From Pseudonocardia sediminis (GTDB lineage Bacteria; Actinomycetota; Actinomycetes; Mycobacteriales; Pseudonocardiaceae): a DNA stretch of 64,000 bases. The translations under genes and the position numbers were made by a program. The number at the start of each line of letters is the position of its first letter. Position 1 is the first letter of the stretch. The stretch is taken from contig NZ_SHKL01000001.1 of assembly GCF_004217185.1 (NCBI RefSeq), positions 3,532,001-3,596,000 of the forward strand, written 5' to 3'. Shown here one piece after another: positions 34,088-41,171 of the stretch. The notes under the pieces are model-generated. The model was not told where the DNA came from. It saw only the letters and a program-made list of their open reading frames with translations, and made no database searches.

Positions 34088-34197
34088 CTGTGATCGCCTC
34101 CCGATCGACTGCTGCAGCGGTCGGTACGAACTCTAGGCCGAACAGATCAACGTTCACCAGGACCGATGTGATCAATCACCCGGAGTTACCAGGCGAC

Positions 34198-34240
34198 GAG
34201 CGGCACCCTCGTCCCGAAGGATCCGACGAGAGTGCCGCTC
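34198..34240. repeat. intergenic palindrome, copy 1
   Basis: Arms GAGCGGCACCCTCGTC and GACGAGAGTGCCGCTC (15 of 16 pairs) enclose an 11-nt loop. A second copy with identical right arm lies 41 bp downstream. Both sit in the 275-bp gap between paralogue C and the end of pxpC. Confidence 0.85.
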
Positions 34241-34281
34241 GCCGAACCTCGGTGCCGGGCCTCGCCCGCCGGCGGAGCATC

Positions 34282-34324
34282 GAGCGGCACGCTCGTCGCA
34301 ATGGTTCCGACGAGAGTGCCGCTC
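34282..34324. repeat. intergenic palindrome, copy 2
   Basis: It has the same 43-bp design as copy 1: GAGCGGCACGCTCGTC, 11-nt loop ending TTCC, GACGAGAGTGCCGCTC. It lies 38 nt downstream of the pxpC stop on the minus strand, so it could terminate the pxp operon. Confidence 0.85.
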
Positions 34325-34362
34325 GCTGGAGGTGGCAGCGGGAGACCCCCCCGGCCCACGGG

Positions 34363-35340
34363 TCAGGACAGGGCCTCGTGCAGCGCGGCGAGACGACGGC
34401 GCCGGTCCGCGCGAATCCCGAGGGCCGTCTCCAGGTCGACCTCCACGAACCTCGTCCGGGTACGCGGCGCGGACTGCGCGACGACGTCGAGGTCACCGGA
34501 GATCACCGTCGCGACCATCATGTAGCCGCCGCCGGACACCGCGTCGCGGTGCAGCACGATCGGCTCCACCCCGCCCGGCACCTGGATCGAGCCGATCGGG
34601 TACGGCGCGTCCACGATGTTCGACGGGTCCTGCCCGGCCCCGAACGGCGGCTCCCGGTCGACGGTCTCCAGCTCGCCGCCGCCGTAGCGGAACCCCATCC
34701 GGTCCGCGACCGGCGTCAGCGTCCACGTCGTGTCCAGGAACGTGGCGCGGCCCTTGTCGGTCAGCCGGTGGTCGTAGAGCCCCATCACGACCCGCACCTC
34801 GACGTCCTTGGACAGCACCGGCCGCAGCTCGGAGGGCACCACGAGCCCGGCCCGCCCCGTGCCGCCGGAGCCGACCGGCAGCACGTCGCCCGCGGCGATC
34901 GGGCGCCCGTCCACCCCGCCGAGCGAGCCGATCACGTAGGTGGCTCGGCTACCCAGGTCGACGCGGGTGTCCAAGCCGCCGGACACGGCCAGGTAGGCCC
35001 GCGCGCCGTCGGTCAGGTAGGCGAAGTCGAGCACGTCGCCGTCGGCGACCTCGAAGGACTCCCACAGCGGCCGGTCCGACCCGTTGACCCGCGGCGCGAT
35101 CCCCGCGCCGGTCACCGCGACCACGGCCGGGCCGGTGAACGCCAGCTCCGGGCCCATGTAGACGATCTCGAGCGCGGCGTCGTCGGCGGCGTTGCCGACG
35201 AGGCCGTTCGCCGCGGCCAGCGAGTACTGGTCCAGCGCGCCCGAGGGCGGGATGCCCAGGTGGTAGTAGCCGGAACGGCCGCCGTCCTGGATCGTCGTGG
35301 ACAGGCCCGGCTTGCGGACCTCGATCGTCGTGGCGCTCAT
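34363..35340 (-). CDS. pxpC: 5-oxoprolinase subunit PxpC / KipA-like carboxyltransferase half
   Basis: The protein has 325 aa from ATG 35340. Typical PxpC/KipA features are IEVRKPGLSTTIQDGGRSGY at the N-terminus, GIPPSGALDQYSLAAANGLV, AYLAVSGGLDTRVDLGSRAT and ADRMGFRYGG. The family is homologous to the second half of the urea carboxylase carboxyltransferase domain. With PxpA and PxpB it forms the ATP-dependent bacterial 5-oxoprolinase. Its start overlaps the pxpB stop (ATGA). The linked biotin carboxylase and biotin carrier suggest a biotin-dependent version. Confidence 0.93.
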   Translation of the reverse strand: MSATTIEVRKPGLSTTIQDGGRSGYYHLGIPPSGALDQYSLAAANGLVGNAADDAALEIVYMGPELAFTGPAVVAVTGAGIAPRVNGSDRPLWESFEVADGDVLDFAYLTDGARAYLAVSGGLDTRVDLGSRATYVIGSLGGVDGRPIAAGDVLPVGSGGTGRAGLVVPSELRPVLSKDVEVRVVMGLYDHRLTDKGRATFLDTTWTLTPVADRMGFRYGGGELETVDREPPFGAGQDPSNIVDAPYPIGSIQVPGGVEPIVLHRDAVSGGGYMMVATVISGDLDVVAQSAPRTRTRFVEVDLETALGIRADRRRRLAALHEALS

Positions 35341-36209
35341 GCCAGGACCTCCAGCAGCCGCTTGTTGTAGCCGTCCGGGTCGTCCAGGAACGGCTGCAGG
35401 TCGAAGTCGACGTCCGGCGCGGTGATCCGGTACTGCCCCGCCTCGGCCTTCGCCTCCAGGTCGTCGTACTCGTCGCGGTCGATCGGCCGGAACTTGACCA
35501 TGTCGCCGGAGCGCATGAACACCTTGTGCTCGGTGAAGTCCGGCTTCGTCTGGCGCGGGTCGTAGATCGGGGCCGGGGTGATGCCGAACATCTGGTAGCC
35601 GCCGGCGCCGCGCACCGAGTAGATGCAGGAGAAGCAGCCGCCGTAGCCGACGGTCTGCTTCGGGGTGTCGGTCCGTGGGCGCACGTACTTCGGCACGATG
35701 ATCTGCCGCTCCCGGGGCACCATCTGGTACTTGAACGGGAGCCCGGCGACGAACCCGACCATCGAGGTGAACCACGGCGAGCCGGAGTGCGCGGCGATGA
35801 ACTCCTCGACGCTGCCGTAGCCGTTGATCCGGGCCGCGTACTCGATGTCGGTGGCGTCCGGGTCCTGGTGGCGGTCCCGGAAGCGCATCAGCGTCTCGGT
35901 GGTCCACGGGTCCTGGTAGAGCACCGGGATCTCGACGACCCGGCAGGGCAGGGTGACGCCGAGGGCATCGCCCACGCGGGTCTCGATGTCCTTGAGGTGG
36001 GCCAGCAGCGTGTGCGGCTCGAGGACGTCGGGGTCGTAACGGACCTGGTAGGACGCGTTCGCCGGACAGATCTCCAGGATCCCCTCCGGGCGCTCGTCGC
36101 GCAGCAGGCTGGTGATCGCGACGGCCTTGAAGTTGGCCTGCAGGCTCATCTCCTCGGCCAGCTCGACGAACACGAACTCGTCGCCGCCCCAGCTGTAGCG
36201 GGCACTCAT
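35337..36209 (-). CDS. pxpB: 5-oxoprolinase subunit PxpB / KipI-like carboxyltransferase half
   Basis: The protein has 290 aa from ATG 36209. It has the KipI/PxpB pattern: YSWGGDEFVFVELAEEMSLQ, VRYDPDVLEPHTLLAHL, LPCRVVEIPVLYQDPWT, FVAGLPFKYQMVP and GGCFSCIYSVRGAGGYQMFG. The FSCIYSVRGAGG segment departs from the GSVGIGGxQTG-type motif of short KipI proteins, and it is longer (290 against about 220 aa). This places it nearer to the urea-carboxylase-like branch. It is translationally coupled to accC upstream and pxpC downstream by 4-nt overlaps. Confidence 0.9.
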   Translation of the reverse strand: MSARYSWGGDEFVFVELAEEMSLQANFKAVAITSLLRDERPEGILEICPANASYQVRYDPDVLEPHTLLAHLKDIETRVGDALGVTLPCRVVEIPVLYQDPWTTETLMRFRDRHQDPDATDIEYAARINGYGSVEEFIAAHSGSPWFTSMVGFVAGLPFKYQMVPRERQIIVPKYVRPRTDTPKQTVGYGGCFSCIYSVRGAGGYQMFGITPAPIYDPRQTKPDFTEHKVFMRSGDMVKFRPIDRDEYDDLEAKAEAGQYRITAPDVDFDLQPFLDDPDGYNKRLLEVLA

Positions 36210-37561
36210 GCGTTCTCCCCTCGGGTAGCCAGCCACTGTTCCAACGTCCCGGTGTGGAAGTCCGCGGAGGCGAACCAGTCCTGGTCGAGCAGCTCGGCGA
36301 ACAGCCCGGCGGTGGTCGGGATGCCGGAGACGGAGAACTCGGCCAGTGCCCGCCGCGACCGTGCGATCGCCTCGGTCCGGTCCGAGCCCCAGACGATCAC
36401 CTTCGCCAGCAGCGAGTCGTAGTAGGGCGGGACCTTGCCGTCGGGCTCCAGCCAGGTGTCGCACCGCACCCACGGACCCGACGGCAGCGTCACCCGCCCG
36501 ACGTTCCCGGGCGAGGGCAGGAAGTCCTTCTCCGGGTCCTCGGCGCACACCCGGAACTCCAGCGCGTGCCCGCGCCGGACGATGTCGTCCTGGGCGAACC
36601 GCAGCGGCTCCCCGGCGGCGATGCGCAGCTGCTCGGCGACCAGGTCGACACCGGTGACCAGCTCGGTCGTCGGGTGCTCGACCTGGATCCGAGTGTTCAT
36701 CTCAATGAAGAAGAACTCTCCGGTCTCGTCGTCGACGAGGAACTCGACCGTCCCCGCGCTGCGGTAGCCGGCCTCGCGGCACAGCGAGACCGCCGCGGCG
36801 GTCATCGCGTCCCGGGTCTGCGCGGAGATCCCGGGCGATACGGCCTCCTCGACGACCTTCTGCCGTCGCCGCTGCAGCGAGCACTCCCGTTCGAACAGGT
36901 GCACCGCGTCGGTGCCGTCGCCGAGTACCTGCACCTCGACGTGCCGGGCGCGGGTGACGAAGCGCTCCAGGTACATCGTGCCGTCGCCGAACGCCTTCAA
37001 CGCCTCGTTCGACGCCTGCCCGAACGCCGTGCGCAGCGCCTCCGCGTCGTCGACGACGCGGATCCCCCGCCCACCGCCGCCGGCCGCGGCCTTGAGCATC
37101 ACCGGATAGCCGACGTCGTCGGCGGCGGCCACCGCGCCGTCGGCGTCGGCCACTCCCCCGGGTGTGCCCGGCACCGTCGGGACCCCGGCGGCGCGGGCGA
37201 CCTCGCGGGCCGCGACCTTGTCGCCCATCCGCTCGATCGTCGCCGCGTCCGGGCCGACGAACGTCAGCCCGGCGTCGGCGACCGCGGCCGCGAACGAGGC
37301 CCGCTCGGAGAGGAACCCGTACCCGGGATGGACGGCGTCGGCTCCGGTGTCCTTCGCCGCGGCCAGGATCGCGTCGGCGACCAGGTAGCTCTTCGACGCC
37401 GCCGACGGCCCGATCCCGACCGCGACGTCGGCCAGCCGGGTGTGCAGGGCGTCGGCGTCGGCCTCGCTGTGCACCGCGACCGTGGAGATGCCCAGGTCGC
37501 GGGCGGCTCGGATGATCCGGACGGCGATCTCGCCGCGGTTGGCGACGAGCAGGCGTCTCAT
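36206..37561 (-). CDS. accC: biotin carboxylase (ATP-grasp)
   Basis: The protein has 451 aa, the normal length of a stand-alone biotin carboxylase. It starts MRRLLVANRGEIAVRIIRAA, then has HPGYGFLSERASFA, the Gly-rich ATP loop KAAAGGGGRGIRVV, the ECSLQRRRQKVVEEA strand and EMNTRIQVEHPTTELVTG. It charges biotin on a carrier with CO2 using ATP. It is flanked by a mini carrier and PxpB/PxpC with 4-nt overlaps, so it probably serves this operon and not fatty-acid synthesis. Confidence 0.95.
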   Translation of the reverse strand: MRRLLVANRGEIAVRIIRAARDLGISTVAVHSEADADALHTRLADVAVGIGPSAASKSYLVADAILAAAKDTGADAVHPGYGFLSERASFAAAVADAGLTFVGPDAATIERMGDKVAAREVARAAGVPTVPGTPGGVADADGAVAAADDVGYPVMLKAAAGGGGRGIRVVDDAEALRTAFGQASNEALKAFGDGTMYLERFVTRARHVEVQVLGDGTDAVHLFERECSLQRRRQKVVEEAVSPGISAQTRDAMTAAAVSLCREAGYRSAGTVEFLVDDETGEFFFIEMNTRIQVEHPTTELVTGVDLVAEQLRIAAGEPLRFAQDDIVRRGHALEFRVCAEDPEKDFLPSPGNVGRVTLPSGPWVRCDTWLEPDGKVPPYYDSLLAKVIVWGSDRTEAIARSRRALAEFSVSGIPTTAGLFAELLDQDWFASADFHTGTLEQWLATRGENA

Positions 37562-37803
37562 CCGGTCTCCACCACCGCGACCGGCTGCCCGGCGTCGACC
37601 TCGGCCTCGTCGTCGACCAGGAACTCCACCAGCGTCCCCGCCGCTCCGGCCGGGATCTGGTGGAAGGACTTCATGACCTCGACGAGCCCGACGGACTGGT
37701 CCTCCGTCACCGTCGCACCGTCCTCGGCGAACGGCGGGCTACCGGGGTCGGGACGGCGGTAGAAGACGCCGGGGATCGGCGAGACGACCTCGTGACGCGG
37801 CAA
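37558..37803 (-). CDS. mini biotin carboxyl carrier protein
   Basis: The protein has 81 aa and consists only of the lipoyl/biotinyl domain: SPIPGVFYRRPDPGSPPFAE, then VGLVEVMKSFHQI with the biotinylated lysine in EVMK (near residue 45), and GQPVAVVE at the end. It lacks the Pro/Ala-rich N-terminal arm of AccB. Its stop overlaps the biotin carboxylase start. It would shuttle carboxybiotin from AccC to the PxpB/PxpC carboxyltransferase-like pair. Confidence 0.93.
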   Translation of the reverse strand: MPRHEVVSPIPGVFYRRPDPGSPPFAEDGATVTEDQSVGLVEVMKSFHQIPAGAAGTLVEFLVDDEAEVDAGQPVAVVETG

Positions 37804-37880
37804 CTGAAGGCTCCTTGCAGTGGGGAACGGGGCGGGTGGGGAACGGGGCGGGTGGGAAAGGGGTCAGGTGAGGTGCGGGG
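37804..37880. repeat. two short tandem duplications between pxpA and the biotin carrier gene
   Basis: The 77-bp gap is built largely of duplicated units. TGGGGAACGGGGCGGG occurs twice in a row next to the carrier gene. GGTCAGGTGAGGTGCGG occurs twice, with the second copy forming the 3' end of pxpA. The duplication therefore includes the pxpA stop region, which suggests slippage and could tune spacing or translation of the downstream gene. Confidence 0.75.
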
Positions 37881-38603
37881 TCAGGTGAGGTGCGGTGCGA
37901 GGGCGTCGTGCACGGCGCGGGCCAGCTCGACGGCGTTCGGGGTGTCGGAGTGGACGCAGACGCAGTCCGCCCGGACCGGCAGCTCCTTGCCGTTGACCGA
38001 GGTCGCCTTCCCCTCGGTGACGGCGCGGACCGCGCCCGCCGCCGAGGTCTGCGGGTCGAACGCCTCGTGCACCCGGGTGATGATCAGCGAGCCGTCGTCG
38101 CGATAGTCGAGGTCGGCGTAGTACTCCGAGATGAACCCGGCCCTCCGGTCGCCCCAGACCTTCTCGTGCACGGTGCCGGCCATGCCCATCAGCGGGGCGT
38201 CGAACACGTCGGCGGCGTCGGCCAGCGCGGCCGCCACCTCCTCGTCGCGCGCGGCCATCCCGTAGAGCGAGCCGTGCGCCTTGACGTGGTTGAGCTCCAT
38301 GCCCTCGGCGCGGAGGAACCCCGACAGCGCGCCGATCTGGTAGACGCAGGCGGCGGTCAACTCGTCGCGGTCGAGCTTCATCTCGCGCCGGCCGAACCCC
38401 TCCTTGTCCGGCAGCGACGGGTGCGCGCCGACCTTGACGCCGTGCGCCTTGGCCAGGCGCACGGTCTGGGTCATCACGCGCGGGTCCGAGGCGTGGAACC
38501 CGCACGCGACGTTGGCGACGGTCACGAACGGCATCAGCCCCTCGTCGTCGCCGCAGTGGTAGATGCCGAACGACTCGCCCATGTCGCAGTTGATGGCCAC
38601 CAT
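37881..38603 (-). CDS. pxpA: 5-oxoprolinase subunit PxpA (LamB/YcsF family)
   Basis: The protein has 240 aa from ATG 38603; the frame runs further upstream but MVAINCDMGESFG is the family start. Hallmarks are INCDMGESFGIYHCGDDEGL, NVACGFHASDPRVM, VGAHPSLPDKEGFGRREM and VKAHGSLYGMAA. PxpA supplies the metal-dependent hydrolase activity of the bacterial 5-oxoprolinase PxpABC. It follows the molybdenum hydroxylase gene by 62 nt and precedes the carrier gene. Confidence 0.95.
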   Translation of the reverse strand: MVAINCDMGESFGIYHCGDDEGLMPFVTVANVACGFHASDPRVMTQTVRLAKAHGVKVGAHPSLPDKEGFGRREMKLDRDELTAACVYQIGALSGFLRAEGMELNHVKAHGSLYGMAARDEEVAAALADAADVFDAPLMGMAGTVHEKVWGDRRAGFISEYYADLDYRDDGSLIITRVHEAFDPQTSAAGAVRAVTEGKATSVNGKELPVRADCVCVHSDTPNAVELARAVHDALAPHLT

Positions 38604-38665
38604 GAGGTCTCGTCCCCTTCCGATCGCGGGTTGGCAGGCAGTCTGGCGTGTCCGCCGGGTGCGTG

Positions 38666-41026
38666 TCAGCCGCCCGCCGCACGAATCGCCCGCCACACGG
38701 CCTCCGGGGTGGCGGGCATGTCCACGTGGGTCACCCCGAGGTGGGCGACGGCGTCGATCACCGCGTTGACCACCGCCGGCGACGAGCCGATCGCTCCGGA
38801 CTCGCCGATCCCCTTGACGCCCATCGGGTTCGTCGGTGACGGGGTGACCTGCTGGTCGAGCTCGAAGAACGGCAGGTCGGTCGCCGCGGGGATCGTGTAG
38901 GAGGCCAGCGTGCCCGCGGTCGGGTTGCCGTCGGCGTCGAACGTGGCCTGCTCGTAGAGCGCCTGCCCGATGCCCTGTGCGATGCCGCCGTGCAGCTGCC
39001 CCTCGACGATCGTCGGGTTCACGATGACCCCGCAGTCATCGACGGCGACGTAGCGGCGGATCCGGGTGAAGCCGGTCTCGGTGTCGACCTCGGTCACGCA
39101 GATGTGCGTGCCGAAGGGCCAGGTGAAGTTCGGCGGGTCGAACGCGTGGTCCGCGGTGAGGTTGGGCTCCATGCCCTCGGGCAGGTCCGCGGCCAGTGCC
39201 GCCGCGCCCGCGACCTCCTGGATCGTCACCCCCGGCCCGGACGTCCCGGTGACCGAGAACCGACCGCCGGTGAAGTCCAGGTCCTTCTCGTCGGCCTCCA
39301 GCAGGTGCGCGGCGATCGTCGTCGCCTTGGCCAGCACCTTTCCCGCGGCCAGGTGCACCGCCACCCCGCCGACCGGCAGGCTGCGCGAGCCGTAGGTGTC
39401 GCGGCCGAACGGGGCGACGAGGGTGTCGCCGTGCAGCACCTCGATGTCGTCGGGGTGCACGCCGAGCGAGTCCGCGACGATCTGCGACCAGGCGGTCTCG
39501 TGGCCCTGCCCGTGCGGCGACGTGCCGGTGACGACCTCGACCTTGCCGCTGGTGGTCATCCGGACCGTGGCCTGCTCCCAGCCGCCGGACTGCAGCCGCA
39601 CCCCGGCCGCGACCTTCGACGGCGACAGCCCGCCGGACTCGGTGAAGTTCCCGATCCCGATGCCGATCTGCACCGGGTCGCCCGAGTCGCGACGCCGCGC
39701 CTGCTCGTCGCGCAGCGCGTCGTAGTCGACGAGCTCCATCGCCCGGCGCATGCAGGCCTCGTAGTCGCCGGAGTCGTACTGGACCCCGGACGGCACGGTG
39801 CGCGGCTCCAGGAACCTCGGGTGCACATTGCGCAGGCGCAGCTGTGCGGGGTCCATCGCCAGCTCGCGGGCCAGGTCGTCCATGATCCGCTCGTGGGCGT
39901 AGGCGGCCTCGGAACGCCCGGCGCCGCGGTAGGCGTCGGTCGGGGTGAGGTTGGTGAACACGCCCTTGCACTCGAAGGAGTACGAGCCGAAGTCGTAGAG
40001 CCCGCAGTAGGTGAACGCACCGAACACGGCGATGCCCGGGGTGAGCAGCTGCAGGTAGGCGCCCATGTCGGCGAGCAGCTCCACCTTCATCCCGAGGATC
40101 TTCCCGTCCCGGGTCGCCGCCACCGCCATCCGCTGGACCTGCCCGCGGCCGTGCGTGGTGCCCTGGTGGTGCTCGGAGCGGGTCTCGGTCCACTTGACCG
40201 GCTTGCCGAGGCGCCGGGCCAGGACGAGCGCGAGCGCCTCCTCGGCGTAGACGTTGAGCTTCGCTCCGAACCCGCCGCCGACGTCCGGGGCGACGACGCG
40301 CAGCTTCGTGTCCGAGACCCCGCAGATCGCGGCCAGGATGTCGCGGACGAAGTGCGGCACCTGCGTGGAGGTGTAGACGGTGAACCCGCCGCCGACCGGG
40401 TCCGGCGTCACCACGACCGCGCGCGGCTCCATCGGAGACGGGATCACCCGCTGCTGCAGGTAACGCCCCCGTACGACGACGTCGGCCTCGGCGAACGCGG
40501 CGTCGACGTCGCCGGTGGCCAGCGGCCAGGTGTAGCAGTGGTTCGTGCCCAGCTCCTCGTGCGCGAGCGGGCTGCCGGGCTCCATCGCGGCCTCGATGTC
40601 CACCACGGCCGGCAGCGGCGTGTAGTCGACGTCGATCAGGTCGACGGCGTCGCGCGCGGCGTTGGCGTCGCGGGCCAGCACCACGGCGACCCCGTCGCCG
40701 ACGTGCGAGACCACCGCGGTGGCCAGCGGCATGTGGTCCGGGATCTTGATGTCCTCGGTCACCGGCCACCCGCAGGGGATGCCGGCGAGGAACTCGCCGG
40801 CCACGTCCTCACCGGTCAGCACGGCGACGACGCCCGGGTGCGCCTGCGCGGCCGACACGTCGATCCGGTCGATGCGTGCGTGCGGCAACGGGCTGCGCAG
40901 CACCGCCAGGTGCAGGGTCCCGGCGGGGGTGATGTCGTCGACCCACGTCCCCCGCCCGGTCAGCAGGGCCGGGTCCTCCTTGCGCAGCATGGACGTGCCG
41001 ACGTAACGCTCCGCGGTCTGGGTCAC
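38666..41026 (-). CDS. form II CoxL-like molybdenum hydroxylase large subunit
   Basis: The protein has 786 aa, the usual length of CO-dehydrogenase/xanthine-oxidase large subunits. Molybdopterin-binding segments include VGTSMLRKEDPALLTGRGTW, DVGGGFGAKLNVYAEEALA, GTSPHGQGHETAWSQI and GIGESGAIGSSPAVVNA. The active-site loop reads AYRGAGR, the form II signature, and not AYxCSFR of true CO dehydrogenase, so CO is an unlikely substrate. Hydroxylation beside nitrogen in a heterocycle or aldehyde oxidation is more likely. The FAD (CoxM) and 2Fe-2S (CoxS) subunits are absent nearby. First gene of the pxp operon, divergent from pucR. Confidence 0.9.
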   Translation of the reverse strand: MTQTAERYVGTSMLRKEDPALLTGRGTWVDDITPAGTLHLAVLRSPLPHARIDRIDVSAAQAHPGVVAVLTGEDVAGEFLAGIPCGWPVTEDIKIPDHMPLATAVVSHVGDGVAVVLARDANAARDAVDLIDVDYTPLPAVVDIEAAMEPGSPLAHEELGTNHCYTWPLATGDVDAAFAEADVVVRGRYLQQRVIPSPMEPRAVVVTPDPVGGGFTVYTSTQVPHFVRDILAAICGVSDTKLRVVAPDVGGGFGAKLNVYAEEALALVLARRLGKPVKWTETRSEHHQGTTHGRGQVQRMAVAATRDGKILGMKVELLADMGAYLQLLTPGIAVFGAFTYCGLYDFGSYSFECKGVFTNLTPTDAYRGAGRSEAAYAHERIMDDLARELAMDPAQLRLRNVHPRFLEPRTVPSGVQYDSGDYEACMRRAMELVDYDALRDEQARRRDSGDPVQIGIGIGNFTESGGLSPSKVAAGVRLQSGGWEQATVRMTTSGKVEVVTGTSPHGQGHETAWSQIVADSLGVHPDDIEVLHGDTLVAPFGRDTYGSRSLPVGGVAVHLAAGKVLAKATTIAAHLLEADEKDLDFTGGRFSVTGTSGPGVTIQEVAGAAALAADLPEGMEPNLTADHAFDPPNFTWPFGTHICVTEVDTETGFTRIRRYVAVDDCGVIVNPTIVEGQLHGGIAQGIGQALYEQATFDADGNPTAGTLASYTIPAATDLPFFELDQQVTPSPTNPMGVKGIGESGAIGSSPAVVNAVIDAVAHLGVTHVDMPATPEAVWRAIRAAGG

Positions 41027-41171
41027 CAGGTCTCATTTCCTTGCCGGGCGGATCAGTTGTGGCGACAGCGTGATCCAGCACACCGCCCAGCGGTAGTGTC
41101 CGGATCGTCGGTTTCGGGACGATGACATGGACGTTCCGTCCAGGTCCGGGCCGTCGGGACGGGGGAGCACG

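Noticed and set aside
38666-41026. Carbon monoxide dehydrogenase (CoxL) as function of the hydroxylase
   Set aside because: The loop is AYRGAGR (form II), not AYxCSFR, and CoxM/CoxS are absent. Genuine CO oxidation is unlikely.
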